From assembly GCF_041321095.1 (NCBI RefSeq), contig NZ_JBGGWE010000007.1, positions 303,121 through 367,120 of the forward strand: a stretch of 64,000 nucleotides of DNA, read 5' to 3'. Under the pieces are notes generated by a model. It had not been told where the DNA came from, ran no database searches, and worked only from the letters and a program-made list of their open reading frames with translations. The translations under genes and the position numbers were made by a program. This DNA comes from Fibrella arboris (lineage in GTDB: Bacteria > Bacteroidota > Bacteroidia > Cytophagales > Spirosomataceae). This document shows, piece by piece, positions 1-8,314 of the stretch (position 1 is the stretch's first letter; every line of letters begins with the position of its first letter).

Positions 1-17
1 CCGATTTAAGCAACACG

Positions 18-63
18 CCTTGGCGAAGCAACTGAAAACAGAAGACAGTAAACAGTAAACTGT
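18..63. repeat. Partial intergenic hairpin-family element
   Basis: The segment carries the words AACAGAAGACAGTAAACAG and GTAAACTG. Nearly the same words form the right arm of the stem-loop at 58810-58895, and related words occur at 17435-17508. Only one arm is present, because the other would lie before the window. It probably belongs to the terminator of the gene to the left. The family assignment is by eye. Confidence 0.45.
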
Positions 64-90
64 ATTTCTTTAACAAAATTCGTCCCCTTT

Positions 91-1056
91 ATGTCCCCAT
101 TCGACGTGTTGGCGGCCCTGAAACAACGGGATCTGGTCACTGATAAACAGGCCGACGCGCTGGCTGACTTTGAACGGCAGCGCCCCGTTTCGCTGCACCA
201 TGAATTGAGGGCTGCGCTCTACGTGGGTATACTCTTGTTAACGGGAGGGTTGGGGCTGCTGATCTATGAACATTACGACGAGATTGGCGATGTAGCCATT
301 GTTGGTGGCATGGCCGCTTTGTGCCTCATCGCCTTTGTCTATGCCTGGAAAAACCGCCCGCCATTTTCGTCCGAAGCCGCGCGAAACCGGTCTGTTTTCG
401 GTGATTATGCCCTGCTGCTGTCGTGTTTACTGTTCCTCTCGCTGGAAGGCTACGCGCAGTACCGGTTCAACCTGTTTGGGGCGCGCTACGGGCTGGTCAC
501 GTTCCTGCCGGCGGTGCTGTTTCTAGGCATAGCCTACCGGTTCGATCACCGGGGCGTGCTGGGCATGGGGCTTACCGCGCTGGCGTCGTGGGTGGGTGTA
601 ACTGTTCGGCCGCTGGAGCTCCGGCTACGGACCAATTTTTTCGACGAAACTACCGTGTTGGCGGCTATTGGGCTAGGTACGTTGTTGATCGGGGGGGCGC
701 TTTTGCTGGAACAGCGCCGTGTAAAAGCTCATTTTACGTACACTATCGTAACCTTCGCCGGTAACCTGTTGCTGCTGGCTCTGCTGGCGGGTGTATTCAA
801 TTTCGATGGGCGACGCTGGTTCTATGGCATACCCTTGTTTGCCGTTTGTGCTGCCTTCGACTGGCTATCGCGCCGCGAACAGGTATTTCTCTATCGACTG
901 ATGGGCGTGGTCTATACGTATATCGGGGCAACGTATCTTCTCTTCCGGTTGCTCGACGGCATGAATTACCCGGCGGAAGTATACCTGATCTATTTCATCG
1001 TCACGGGTACTGCTGCTGTCTTTTATCTGATCAATAGCGCTCGCAAACGTACCTAA
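91..1056 (+). CDS. Multi-pass membrane protein, DUF2157-like N-terminus
   Basis: This is a 321-residue integral membrane protein. The soluble N-terminal 40 residues (a short helix pair with LKQRDLVTDKQADALADFE) precede about nine hydrophobic segments, the first at residues 42-60 (ALYVGILLLTGGLGLLIYE). A short amphipathic N-terminus followed by paired helices resembles DUF2157 membrane proteins, whose biochemical role is unknown. It lies 54 bases before a second, unrelated-in-sequence multi-pass protein on the same strand, so the two probably form an operon and may act together in the inner membrane. No catalytic motif is visible. The ATG at 91 is the first after an upstream hairpin-family remnant. 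Confidence 0.8.
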   Translation: MSPFDVLAALKQRDLVTDKQADALADFERQRPVSLHHELRAALYVGILLLTGGLGLLIYEHYDEIGDVAIVGGMAALCLIAFVYAWKNRPPFSSEAARNRSVFGDYALLLSCLLFLSLEGYAQYRFNLFGARYGLVTFLPAVLFLGIAYRFDHRGVLGMGLTALASWVGVTVRPLELRLRTNFFDETTVLAAIGLGTLLIGGALLLEQRRVKAHFTYTIVTFAGNLLLLALLAGVFNFDGRRWFYGIPLFAVCAAFDWLSRREQVFLYRLMGVVYTYIGATYLLFRLLDGMNYPAEVYLIYFIVTGTAAVFYLINSARKRT

Positions 1057-1110
1057 ATCTGTCTTGACGGCGTTCATGGCGTCTGCCATAGATCCTGTCA
1101 GAAAAAATCT

Positions 1111-2286
1111 ATGAAAGCCTACAATTTGACCTGGCTCGAAGAGCGCGATATTCGGCAGCAGGCCGATCGCTGGCACATCCAGCGCGTACTGACCGATCCG
1201 CAAATCGAGACGATCAGGAGGACATACCCGGTCCGGTTCAAGCAAACCGGCACCGCGCTCGAAATCGGCTCTTTCGTCTTCACACTGCTGGCAGCCCTGG
1301 CACTCTACGGGCTGGTCAGTATCACGTTCGACACCAACTCGAAAGGATCGGGGCTTGTCTCGCTGATTATGGCTGGCGGCACCTTTGCCACGGCGGTATT
1401 TGCTATCCGGGCGAACCAGTTTTACCGTAACGGTATAGACAATGCCTTGTGGCTGGTATCGGCACTGTCGGCGGTTTGGGGGCTTGTGTTGCTTTTTTTT
1501 CAGCGAAACGAGGCTTTCCCCCCTTTTTGGGAAGTATGTCTTATTGCCTTCCCCATCCTACTGGCCTATATCATTTACACCGGCGATACCATCCTGACCT
1601 ATTTTGCCCTCACGGCCTTGTACGGGCTCATTTTTGATGGCCTCCTCGACATTAAGTGGGGACAGTCGGCGCTACCCTTTGTGCTGATGGGCGCATCGGC
1701 GGCCTTGTTCGGGCTTGTAACCTGGCTGGGCAGATCAGCAGTCAATTCGGTTTATTACAGCGATGTGTTCACGTTGGTACAATGGGTGTCGCTGCTGATT
1801 GGTATGGCCGCTGGAAACTATTACGTTGTGCGCGAACTGAATGCTTTGTTGCTCCCTACCCGCTACATCAACTCACCTGAAATAGGCCTGCCGGGTTTGT
1901 TCTGGACCACTACGTTCATGATACCAGCTGTTTACGGAATCGTCGGTTTTCGGCAGCGCAATCGTATGCTACTGATCGTGGCGGCGCTGGGTGTTGCAGG
2001 GGCTATGGCAACAGTGTATCACTATGTGGGTACGTGGCCGCTATCGGTTACGCTGGCCTTACACGGCAGCGTAGTAATAGGGCTGGCGATGCTGCTGATT
2101 CGTTACCTGAATACACCGAAACGTGGTTTTACCGATGCCATCGACGAAGAGCCGCCACTTGAATTGCTCAAACACGTGGGTTTGTTAACCACTTTGCAGG
2201 GAACAGCCAACGCACAAAATCAACCAACGGGACCGCGCTTCGGCGGTGGCGATTTCAGTGGGGGTGGGGCCGGAGACGGCTATTGA
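1111..2286 (+). CDS. Multi-pass membrane protein with Gly-rich C-terminus
   Basis: This is a 391-residue integral membrane protein with a charged N-terminal region (residues 1-45) and about ten hydrophobic helices. The C-terminal cytoplasmic-like tail ends in a glycine-rich stretch (RFGGGDFSGGGAGDGY). Gly-rich ends of this form are common on TPM-domain membrane proteins, but no TPM domain is present here. It follows the DUF2157-like gene by 54 bases in the same direction, so co-transcription is likely. The function is not recognisable. A small hairpin (TAGCGGT/ACCGCTA, 2343-2361) lies 57 bases after the stop codon and could end the transcript. Confidence 0.8.
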   Translation: MKAYNLTWLEERDIRQQADRWHIQRVLTDPQIETIRRTYPVRFKQTGTALEIGSFVFTLLAALALYGLVSITFDTNSKGSGLVSLIMAGGTFATAVFAIRANQFYRNGIDNALWLVSALSAVWGLVLLFFQRNEAFPPFWEVCLIAFPILLAYIIYTGDTILTYFALTALYGLIFDGLLDIKWGQSALPFVLMGASAALFGLVTWLGRSAVNSVYYSDVFTLVQWVSLLIGMAAGNYYVVRELNALLLPTRYINSPEIGLPGLFWTTTFMIPAVYGIVGFRQRNRMLLIVAALGVAGAMATVYHYVGTWPLSVTLALHGSVVIGLAMLLIRYLNTPKRGFTDAIDEEPPLELLKHVGLLTTLQGTANAQNQPTGPRFGGGDFSGGGAGDGY

Positions 2287-2808
2287 TGGACCACTCTAGC
2301 CGGTAGCGTCAAATAGGATAGTTTGGCTTTTGTATTGCCTGATAGCGGTAAATGACCGCTAAGCTAGCCCGTTGCCTCTAATTAATACAAATCCTATAGA
2401 ATTAATAGGTAATATTTGTGTATTCTTTCCGATGCTCTTTCATAGCCTGGGTCATAACGATACTAATTAGCTGATGCAGTCAGGGTTCTCGAGTAACTAG
2501 CCAGTGTCATGTTACGCATGGCACATAAGTTACACCACCCCAAATGAGCTGGAATTGACCCTATACTTGATCAGCTCATTAAAATATACTGCCCATTCGT
2601 TGCTCATCACTAATTAATTAATGAGCCGTAGTCGATAGCAGCATTGCCCTGTTGACTAAATAAAAGGAGTAGTTTATTGGTTATTTTTTCACAGTATGAG
2701 CAAACATATTTTAGAAAACGATATACGATCGCTAATCATGTATAGTATTCTACCTAGTCTTTATCAACGCCCTTATTCATGAAATAACCGGGTGTGTACT
2801 AATTTTCT
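2287..2808. other. AT-rich intergenic gap with small inverted repeats
   Basis: This is 522 bases without a convincing gene. It is distinctly AT-rich compared with the flanks. It holds several short inverted repeats: TAGCGGT/ACCGCTA at 2343-2361, AATGAGCT/AGCTCATT at 2543-2580, and GCTCAT/ATGAGC at 2602-2626 around TAATTAATTA. The first may terminate the upstream operon. The rest is probably the promoter region of the acyltransferase gene at 2809. No tRNA or small RNA is recognisable. Confidence 0.5.
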
Positions 2809-3909
2809 ATGGCGCTATTAACCCATAAAATTGATTCAATTCAAGCCTTGAGAGCCATTGCTGTTATCCTGGTCGTCTATACCCATTCTATTGATTATTC
2901 AGCTGATATTTTCGGTACCTCCAGGCAGGCTTCATTCTATTATCTGGCCAACTGGGGGGCCATTGGTCTCGACTTATTTTTTGTGATCAGTGGCTTTATA
3001 ATGACCAGAATAATTAAATCGTATCAACACAATGATGGCTGGAGACTGTTTGCGGGGAAACGTGCTCTCCGCATTGTGCCGCTTTATTGGGGAATCTCGT
3101 TGATAGCGGGTCTGTTGATCATGAGGACGTACCCCATCAGGTTTGCCACAATCCTTAAAACAGTAGTGTTCTTTCCAATCGTTGAGTCAACATTCGAATT
3201 TCCAATAATAGGCGTTGGCTGGTCATTAAGTTATGAGATCTATTTTTATTCACTTATCACAATTCTTTTATTGATTAACGTAAAAAAAATAGAGTTATCT
3301 GTATTCTTTTTACTTATACTCCTATCACTGGTTGGTGTACTCTCTGACTCGCCCGTTGTGCTCATTCGTTTTCTTACCAGTCCGCTCTTGTTTGAATTCG
3401 CGTTGGGCATTGGCTGCGGATTGATTTATGATAAACTCCCTGTAACCAGTACGTTATGCAGATGGAGCGGATTGCTATTTATGGTAGGCCTGCTGGGTAT
3501 GGTCTCTTCTGTCTTCTGGCAGTACGGTGATCTGTCAGAGGCTGGTTCCGTTACGCAAAGCAATTATCTCGCTTACCTGAGAGGTATAATCTGGGGAATA
3601 CCTTGTGCCCTGTTCCTTTTAGGCTCAACTTTAGCAGAGCGTACTTATTCCTTTTCCATACCGTCTAGTCTAGTCCGGATTGGCGACGCATCGTACGCCA
3701 ATTACTTACTTCACGGACTGCTGATTAGTTTTGGACGTACAACATTTCTGAAATTAAATTTAAGCGCAGATAGCTATATTTTATTCCTTGTGGTGTTCTG
3801 TACAGTCGGTAGCCTTTTCGTGTATCAATTTGTAGAGAAGCCAATGACGAAGAAGCTGACAACTTATTTCTTTCCTAAAAGGCTGGGCATCGCCCGTCTG
3901 GCGAGCTGA
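2809..3909 (+). CDS. Acyltransferase 3 family membrane protein (OafA/YrhL-like)
   Basis: This is a 366-residue inner-membrane acyltransferase of the acyltransferase 3 family, which O-acetylates or O-acylates surface sugars from acyl-CoA. Family marks visible are the N-terminal IDSIQALRAIAVILVVYTH with the conserved R and H of helix 1, FFVISGFIMTRI near residue 65, and the KRALRIVPLYW segment. About ten hydrophobic helices follow. The gene stands alone between an AT-rich gap and convergent genes, and is itself more AT-rich than its neighbours, which suggests acquisition by transfer. The acceptor sugar cannot be told from sequence; a polysaccharide or glycolipid is likely. Confidence 0.9.
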   Translation: MALLTHKIDSIQALRAIAVILVVYTHSIDYSADIFGTSRQASFYYLANWGAIGLDLFFVISGFIMTRIIKSYQHNDGWRLFAGKRALRIVPLYWGISLIAGLLIMRTYPIRFATILKTVVFFPIVESTFEFPIIGVGWSLSYEIYFYSLITILLLINVKKIELSVFFLLILLSLVGVLSDSPVVLIRFLTSPLLFEFALGIGCGLIYDKLPVTSTLCRWSGLLFMVGLLGMVSSVFWQYGDLSEAGSVTQSNYLAYLRGIIWGIPCALFLLGSTLAERTYSFSIPSSLVRIGDASYANYLLHGLLISFGRTTFLKLNLSADSYILFLVVFCTVGSLFVYQFVEKPMTKKLTTYFFPKRLGIARLAS

Positions 3910-3941
3910 AACCGGGTGGCTATACTTTGGGAGAGCAGCGG

Positions 3942-4376
3942 TTATCGTTCCCTACTTCCCCATTGATAAGCCACGTATACAAGGTAGGCCACTATGGCAA
4001 ACTGGATTTGCCAGGTACGTTGCTGTAATAAGGTGTAGGTAGCGAACGTCGTTTTTTCAGATTCCCACAGGGTAGCCGCTTCCCGCGATACGATAGTGAG
4101 AAATGGAACCAGTGAAAACCCCAGCGCAATCGTGAGCCTATTGCCCATTGCACTGCTGAAACCGGTTACTGCCTGCTTGCTGGCAAAGAAAAGAAAGCCT
4201 ACCGACACGCTTAGCAGGACCCACAGTCGCCATTTGCCGATGGCCAGGTACGTATCGAATACCTGAATGGCGGTTAGCTCATCTGGCAGAAAAAAGGCAA
4301 GGCAACCACAACCTCCGGCAATGGCTGCCAGAAAGAGAAGATCACGAAATTCGTGACTCATCCTATTGAATATCAA
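3942..4376 (-). CDS. Small four-helix membrane protein of unknown function
   Basis: This 144-residue protein has four hydrophobic segments, around residues 11-28, 46-66, 78-98 and 120-138, with short connecting loops. No known motif was recognised. Its start at 4376 lies inside the end of the SnoaL-like gene (14-base overlap), so it is almost certainly translated from the same mRNA. The pair ends facing the acyltransferase gene, with only 32 bases between the two stops. It may be a membrane partner of the SnoaL-like protein, but that rests on gene order alone. Confidence 0.75.
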   Translation of the reverse strand: MIFNRMSHEFRDLLFLAAIAGGCGCLAFFLPDELTAIQVFDTYLAIGKWRLWVLLSVSVGFLFFASKQAVTGFSSAMGNRLTIALGFSLVPFLTIVSREAATLWESEKTTFATYTLLQQRTWQIQFAIVAYLVYVAYQWGSRER

Positions 4377-4749
4377 TCAGTTTTCTGATCAGGCGGTCTT
4401 GCAGCACAAAAACGGAGTGGCTTTCCATATTGATGGTTTCGCCAGCCGCCAGGTCGTTGTAATCAACGGCGAGCGTAGCCGTGTAGTCGATCTTTACACT
4501 AATTACGTCGTCGGCCACGGTCCGGTCGCGGAGGGTCTGCTCCCGCTGACTGAACAACTGAGCCGCTTTCTCCGCTTGCTCCCGGAAGGCAGTTTTTCCG
4601 GTCAGGGTCATCACTGGATGCCCATTGGTCAGGTGTTCAAAAATGACGTCATCGGCCAGGCAGGCCATCATGCCATCAATATCTTTGCGGTTGTACGCGT
4701 CAACATAAGCGACGACTGTCTGTACGTTCGCTTCTTCAATACCAGTCAT
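4363..4749 (-). CDS. SnoaL-like / nuclear transport factor 2 fold protein
   Basis: This 128-residue protein has the SnoaL/NTF2-like cone fold signature: an N-terminal helix with VVAYVDAYNRKDIDGMMACL, then DDVIFEH, then beta strands with VISVKIDYTATL and a closing SHSVFVLQDRLIRKLID strand pair. Family members are small polyketide-cyclase-like enzymes or ligand-binding proteins; the substrate is unknown. There is no signal peptide, so it is cytoplasmic. It is the first gene of a two-gene unit with the overlapping membrane protein, and is divergent from pgk across about 140 bases. Confidence 0.8.
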   Translation of the reverse strand: MTGIEEANVQTVVAYVDAYNRKDIDGMMACLADDVIFEHLTNGHPVMTLTGKTAFREQAEKAAQLFSQREQTLRDRTVADDVISVKIDYTATLAVDYNDLAAGETINMESHSVFVLQDRLIRKLIDIQ

Positions 4750-4842
4750 GCAGGTGAAACTTCAGTTTGGTAATTTGATACCGAAATAGGGGAATTTTAA
4801 GCAAACTATCACACAATTAACCACCCCACGTTTGGATTCGCG

Positions 4843-4850
4843 TACTTTTG
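4843..4850 (+). promoter_or_regulatory. Probable -7 box of pgk
   Basis: TACTTTTG matches the Bacteroidota -7 consensus TAnnTTTG and lies 38 bases before the pgk ATG, on the correct strand. No clear -33 TTG is visible at the usual distance. Confidence 0.5.
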
Positions 4851-4888
4851 GGCCGAAATACAAACCAGAAATAACCTTCTGACGCTCC

Positions 4889-6076
4889 ATGCAGACCGTA
4901 GACTCCTACAATTTTGCCGGTAAAAAAGCCCTTGTTCGGGTAGACTTCAACGTACCGCTCGACAAAGAATATACCATTACCGACGACACCCGGATCAAAG
5001 CGACGATTCCTACGATCACCAAAATTCTGGCCGATGGTGGCTCTGCCATCCTGATGTCGCACCTGGGTCGCCCGAAAGATGGTCCTACGGAGAAATATTC
5101 GCTAAAACACCTGATTCCCACGCTGTCGGAAACGTTTGGCCGCGAGGTGAAATTTGCCGACGACTGCATTGGCGAACAGGCAACCGAGCTGGCGGCCAGC
5201 CTGAAACCCGGCGAACTGCTGCTGCTCGAAAACCTGCGTTTCTACAAAGAGGAAGAAAAAGGCGACGTGGCTTTTGCCGAAAAACTGTCGAAGCTGGGTG
5301 ATGTCTGGGTGAACGACGCCTTCGGAACGGCTCACCGTGCCCACGCCTCTACCGCCGTTATTGGCCAGTTCTTTCAGGATCGGGTATGTGGGTACGTGAT
5401 GCTGGCCGAAATCGAGAATGCTGATAAACTACTGAACAACGCTGAGCATCCGTTCACAGCGATCATGGGCGGAGCCAAGATCTCCGACAAGATCCTGATC
5501 ATCGAACGCCTGCTCGATACCGTCGACACGCTCATCATTGGTGGTGGCATGACGTATACCTTCACGAAAGCCCAGGGTGGCCAGATCGGTAAATCGCTGC
5601 TCGAAGCCGACAAGCAGGAACTGGCGCTGGAGATCCTGAAAAAAGCAGAAGCCAAAGGCGTGAAGATCGTGATGCCCGTTGACAACGTTTGTGCTGATGC
5701 ATTCTCGAATGAGGCTAACCGTCAGATCGTCGCTACGGGCCAGATTCCCGACGGCTGGGAAGGGCTCGACATCGGTCCTGAATCGGTTGAACTGTTCAAA
5801 GAGATCGTAGCCAACTCAAAAACTATCCTCTGGAACGGACCGATGGGTGTGTTTGAATTTCCCAACTTCGCAACGGGCACCAACGCCATTGCCGAAGCGG
5901 TAGTGAAAGCCACAGAAGAAAACGGCGCGTTCTCGCTTATTGGCGGCGGAGACTCCGCTTCAGCCATTAACAACGCGGGCTACGGCGATCGGGTCAGCTA
6001 CGTGTCAACCGGCGGCGGTGCCCTGCTCGAATACATGGAAGGCAAAGTGCTGCCCGGCGTAGCAGCCTTGCAGTAA
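4889..6076 (+). CDS. pgk: Phosphoglycerate kinase
   Basis: This cytoplasmic glycolytic enzyme transfers phosphate between 1,3-bisphosphoglycerate and ADP. The 395-residue length is normal for bacterial Pgk. Visible motifs are VRVDFNVPLD near residue 17, the substrate-binding SHLGRPK near residue 59, LLLENLRFYKEEEK, FGTAHRAHAST, the hinge region with GGAKISDKI, the nucleotide-site NGPMGVFE and the C-terminal GGGDSASAINNAGYGDRVSYVSTGGGA (shown here by its ends only: GGGDSASA and VSTGGGA). It has its own TACTTTTG promoter and a strong terminator directly after the stop, so it is probably monocistronic. Confidence 0.98.
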   Translation: MQTVDSYNFAGKKALVRVDFNVPLDKEYTITDDTRIKATIPTITKILADGGSAILMSHLGRPKDGPTEKYSLKHLIPTLSETFGREVKFADDCIGEQATELAASLKPGELLLLENLRFYKEEEKGDVAFAEKLSKLGDVWVNDAFGTAHRAHASTAVIGQFFQDRVCGYVMLAEIENADKLLNNAEHPFTAIMGGAKISDKILIIERLLDTVDTLIIGGGMTYTFTKAQGGQIGKSLLEADKQELALEILKKAEAKGVKIVMPVDNVCADAFSNEANRQIVATGQIPDGWEGLDIGPESVELFKEIVANSKTILWNGPMGVFEFPNFATGTNAIAEAVVKATEENGAFSLIGGGDSASAINNAGYGDRVSYVSTGGGALLEYMEGKVLPGVAALQ

Positions 6077-6081
6077 AAGTG

Positions 6082-6134
6082 CATCTTCCGTCAATGACTA
6101 TTCAGGTATAGATATTGACGGAAGATGTTTTTTT
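6082..6134 (+). terminator. Rho-independent terminator of pgk
   Basis: The perfect 14-base arms CATCTTCCGTCAAT (6082-6095) and ATTGACGGAAGATG (6114-6127) are followed by seven T. The loop and right arm overlap the 3' end of the convergent gene 6098-6535, so the same hairpin sits at the end of both transcripts. Confidence 0.85.
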
Positions 6135-6535
6135 AAATACTTGAAAGCTTTTTTTCTGCGAGCAACAGTAAACAGGTATCGATCATTATTTTTCATAATT
6201 ACATACAATCTATCTGGTATAATGAAAAGATAATTTCTCCTACTAACTTTCTTGATGTCTGAAAAATTTAAAGTGATATGTGGTATAAGATTATTATTAC
6301 AAGGTACTAATATATGGAATTGATCAGGATGACAAGGGAATGAAGTATATTCCATACTTGATTCAGTAAAGTTCATTCGCCCCCTAACATATGTTTCAAA
6401 TAAGATGGGCCAGAAAGAACCTTTAATCACCACTCTCGATGAAACGTTTAGTGTATCAAAAGTTTTTTCATTTTTAGACCAAGCCAATTCAAACGTAAAT
6501 ATTGATAGTGTTAGCAATATTATTTTCTTCATCAT
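6098..6535 (-). CDS. Secreted small protein, possible PH/GRAM-like fold
   Basis: This 145-residue product starts with a typical signal peptide (MMKKIILLTLSIFTFELAWS). The C-terminal half (ITLNFSDIKKVSRR, FIIPDRLYVIMKNND, YLFTVARRKKAFKYL) shows the strand-strand-helix rhythm of small PH/GRAM-like domains. That is an inference from pattern, not a firm family call. The gene is clearly AT-rich compared with pgk and mdh. It follows the equally AT-rich lipoprotein gene (80 bases apart) and may share its transcript. The function is unknown. Confidence 0.7.
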   Translation of the reverse strand: MMKKIILLTLSIFTFELAWSKNEKTFDTLNVSSRVVIKGSFWPILFETYVRGRMNFTESSMEYTSFPCHPDQFHILVPCNNNLIPHITLNFSDIKKVSRRNYLFIIPDRLYVIMKNNDRYLFTVARRKKAFKYLKKHLPSISIPE

Positions 6536-6615
6536 GTTTTAAGCTGAAAATTTAATTTTAAGTTGAAAGCTTGATTTCAAAAAGTAGGAACGATCAAACT
6601 TTCAACTTATTTTCC

Positions 6616-7431
6616 TTAACAAGATCCAATATCAAAAAACCCAAAAATAGTCTGATATGGTGGTGACTGACCATAATTCCAAACCTGCCAACAGTCATCA
6701 TTTGCTACAGATATTACACCGCCAACTGCACCTGCTCCACCAAACCATAAAGCCATACCAACTGTAAAAGCCGCTGCACCAGCTACCAATGTAACAGCTA
6801 AAGCCGCGATAACAACGACTGCAACGGCAAAGACTGCAATTGTAACAATAGCATTTACAATAGAACAGAACCAACACCGACCACTTTTCTGAAACTGGTT
6901 AGCAAGAGCCTCAACGTTGTCTGCATTAGTGCTCAGGCTAATAGTAGTTTTGTATAGAATGTCTTTTTCTGAATTGCTCAATGATATGTCTTTGTGAATC
7001 GACTCTTCATAGATGGCAAGTGCTTTTTTTAAATCTTCGGATCCATCAACGGTGTCTTTTGATTTAATTTTATTAATACCTTGAACCATATCCGAAAAAG
7101 ATTTTTTAAAATTACCTGATATTTTAGACTGGTCGAGCTTTGAATACATATCCTTTAGAACGTCTTTCGCTGTCTCTATTTCGCCCCTACTATTCCTCCT
7201 ATTAGACTGTCCTAATAATCGGCTTATATCGTCACGTTTCAGAATAGATATTGCCTCGTTATCATCGGCATAGTTTCTCTGGACTTCGTCTTTGTAAATA
7301 GCTGCCAAGCTAGAGATGGATGTTGTACTGCCCAATTTAATTGAATAATATAATGCTTTTGAAGCGTTGTAAGACTTATCCTGCACATTGCTTTCGTTTA
7401 AAATATTGTCAGGTGCTGAACATGAAAACAC
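6616..7431 (-). CDS. Probable lipoprotein with C-terminal hydrophobic Cys-flanked domain; start frameshifted
   Basis: The open frame from the GTG at 7431 gives 271 residues. The lipobox VFSCSAP begins it, but the signal peptide's hydrophobic run (LIILIIVFSC) lies upstream of that GTG in the same frame and meets a stop with no ATG. An ATG at 7493, overlapping the M23 gene stop as ATGA, reads MKINKYLPLSKSNSI and then a stop. One extra T near 7449 would join the two into a normal lipoprotein. The mature protein has a charged helical region (about residues 20-165), then CWFC, a long Ala/Val/Gly hydrophobic segment (about 190-240) and an aromatic Cys-ended tail. AT-rich. The family was not recognised. 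Confidence 0.6.
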   Translation of the reverse strand: MFSCSAPDNILNESNVQDKSYNASKALYYSIKLGSTTSISSLAAIYKDEVQRNYADDNEAISILKRDDISRLLGQSNRRNSRGEIETAKDVLKDMYSKLDQSKISGNFKKSFSDMVQGINKIKSKDTVDGSEDLKKALAIYEESIHKDISLSNSEKDILYKTTISLSTNADNVEALANQFQKSGRCWFCSIVNAIVTIAVFAVAVVVIAALAVTLVAGAAAFTVGMALWFGGAGAVGGVISVANDDCWQVWNYGQSPPYQTIFGFFDIGSC

Positions 7432-7489
7432 AATGATTAATATAATTAAATACTGTTAGATTTACTTAACGGTAAATACTTATTGATTT

Positions 7490-8122
7490 TCATATGATAT
7501 AGTTGTTTGGATCGGGGCACAAACCCAGCCAGTAGGTACGTTCGGAAAGACGACATACACCGGGGAAATCGCCGCGCAGGCCCAGCATATCGTTCATCAA
7601 TTGAAAATGCAGATGCGGTGGCCAGTCGCCATTTTCGGGGTAGGGGCCAAGCTCGGCCAGCTTTTCGCCCGCTTTTACTTTTTTTCCTTCATATAGACCA
7701 TCCAGCGAGGCCCGTGACAGATGCCCATACAGGCTGTAGCGCGGAAACCCCTCGGTCTGATGTTCCAGAATAATGGTGGGGCCGTAGTCGGCGTAACGGG
7801 CGTTATCGGCGAAGCTGTGCACCTCGCCATCGACCGGCACAAACACCGGCGTACCGGCCTCAGCCCAGAAATCAACGCCCAGGTGAATGGTGCGGGGCTC
7901 CTCATCGGTGGGTGTAAAATGGCCACTATCCCGGTAAATGACCCGGTTTTCGTTGTAACCACCCACGCCCACTACCGCTCCGGCTGCGCGTAATTTGCCC
8001 GCTACGTACCTGGCAAACGTTTCCGTGTCGGTCAGGTCGAGCATAGCCAGATCGGGGTTGCTGGCGGTAAAATCGAGCCCTACAAACGGGTCCTGAGCAA
8101 AATCGAAGGGGAGTAAACGCAT
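7490..8122 (-). CDS. M23 family (LytM-type) metallopeptidase
   Basis: This 210-residue protein has the zinc site of M23 endopeptidases: HLGVDFWAEAGTPV (His and Asp ligands, about residue 80), then YGHLSRASLDGLYEGKKVKA, and PPHLHFQL (about residue 167). Such enzymes cut peptide cross-links in peptidoglycan or related peptides. No signal peptide is visible, so either it is cytoplasmic or exported in another way. Its stop overlaps the ATG at 7493 (ATGA), which argues for translational coupling to the lipoprotein gene. It is divergent from mdh. Confidence 0.9.
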   Translation of the reverse strand: MRLLPFDFAQDPFVGLDFTASNPDLAMLDLTDTETFARYVAGKLRAAGAVVGVGGYNENRVIYRDSGHFTPTDEEPRTIHLGVDFWAEAGTPVFVPVDGEVHSFADNARYADYGPTIILEHQTEGFPRYSLYGHLSRASLDGLYEGKKVKAGEKLAELGPYPENGDWPPHLHFQLMNDMLGLRGDFPGVCRLSERTYWLGLCPDPNNYII

Positions 8123-8314
8123 AATTGACGAAGGGAATAGGACAGGTGCTTTTCATGTCTGCCTGAATTAGTTGACAAAAAAACGGCCTAAATGATTATT
8201 CCGTGCCGCTTCTGGACTTTCTAGTCAGATCAGCCTCATTAATACCTTGTTTTGCTGATTGGCGTACCTGAACTTTACGCCTGTCGAATGACCCGTTTTA
8301 ACTCTGATTATCGC

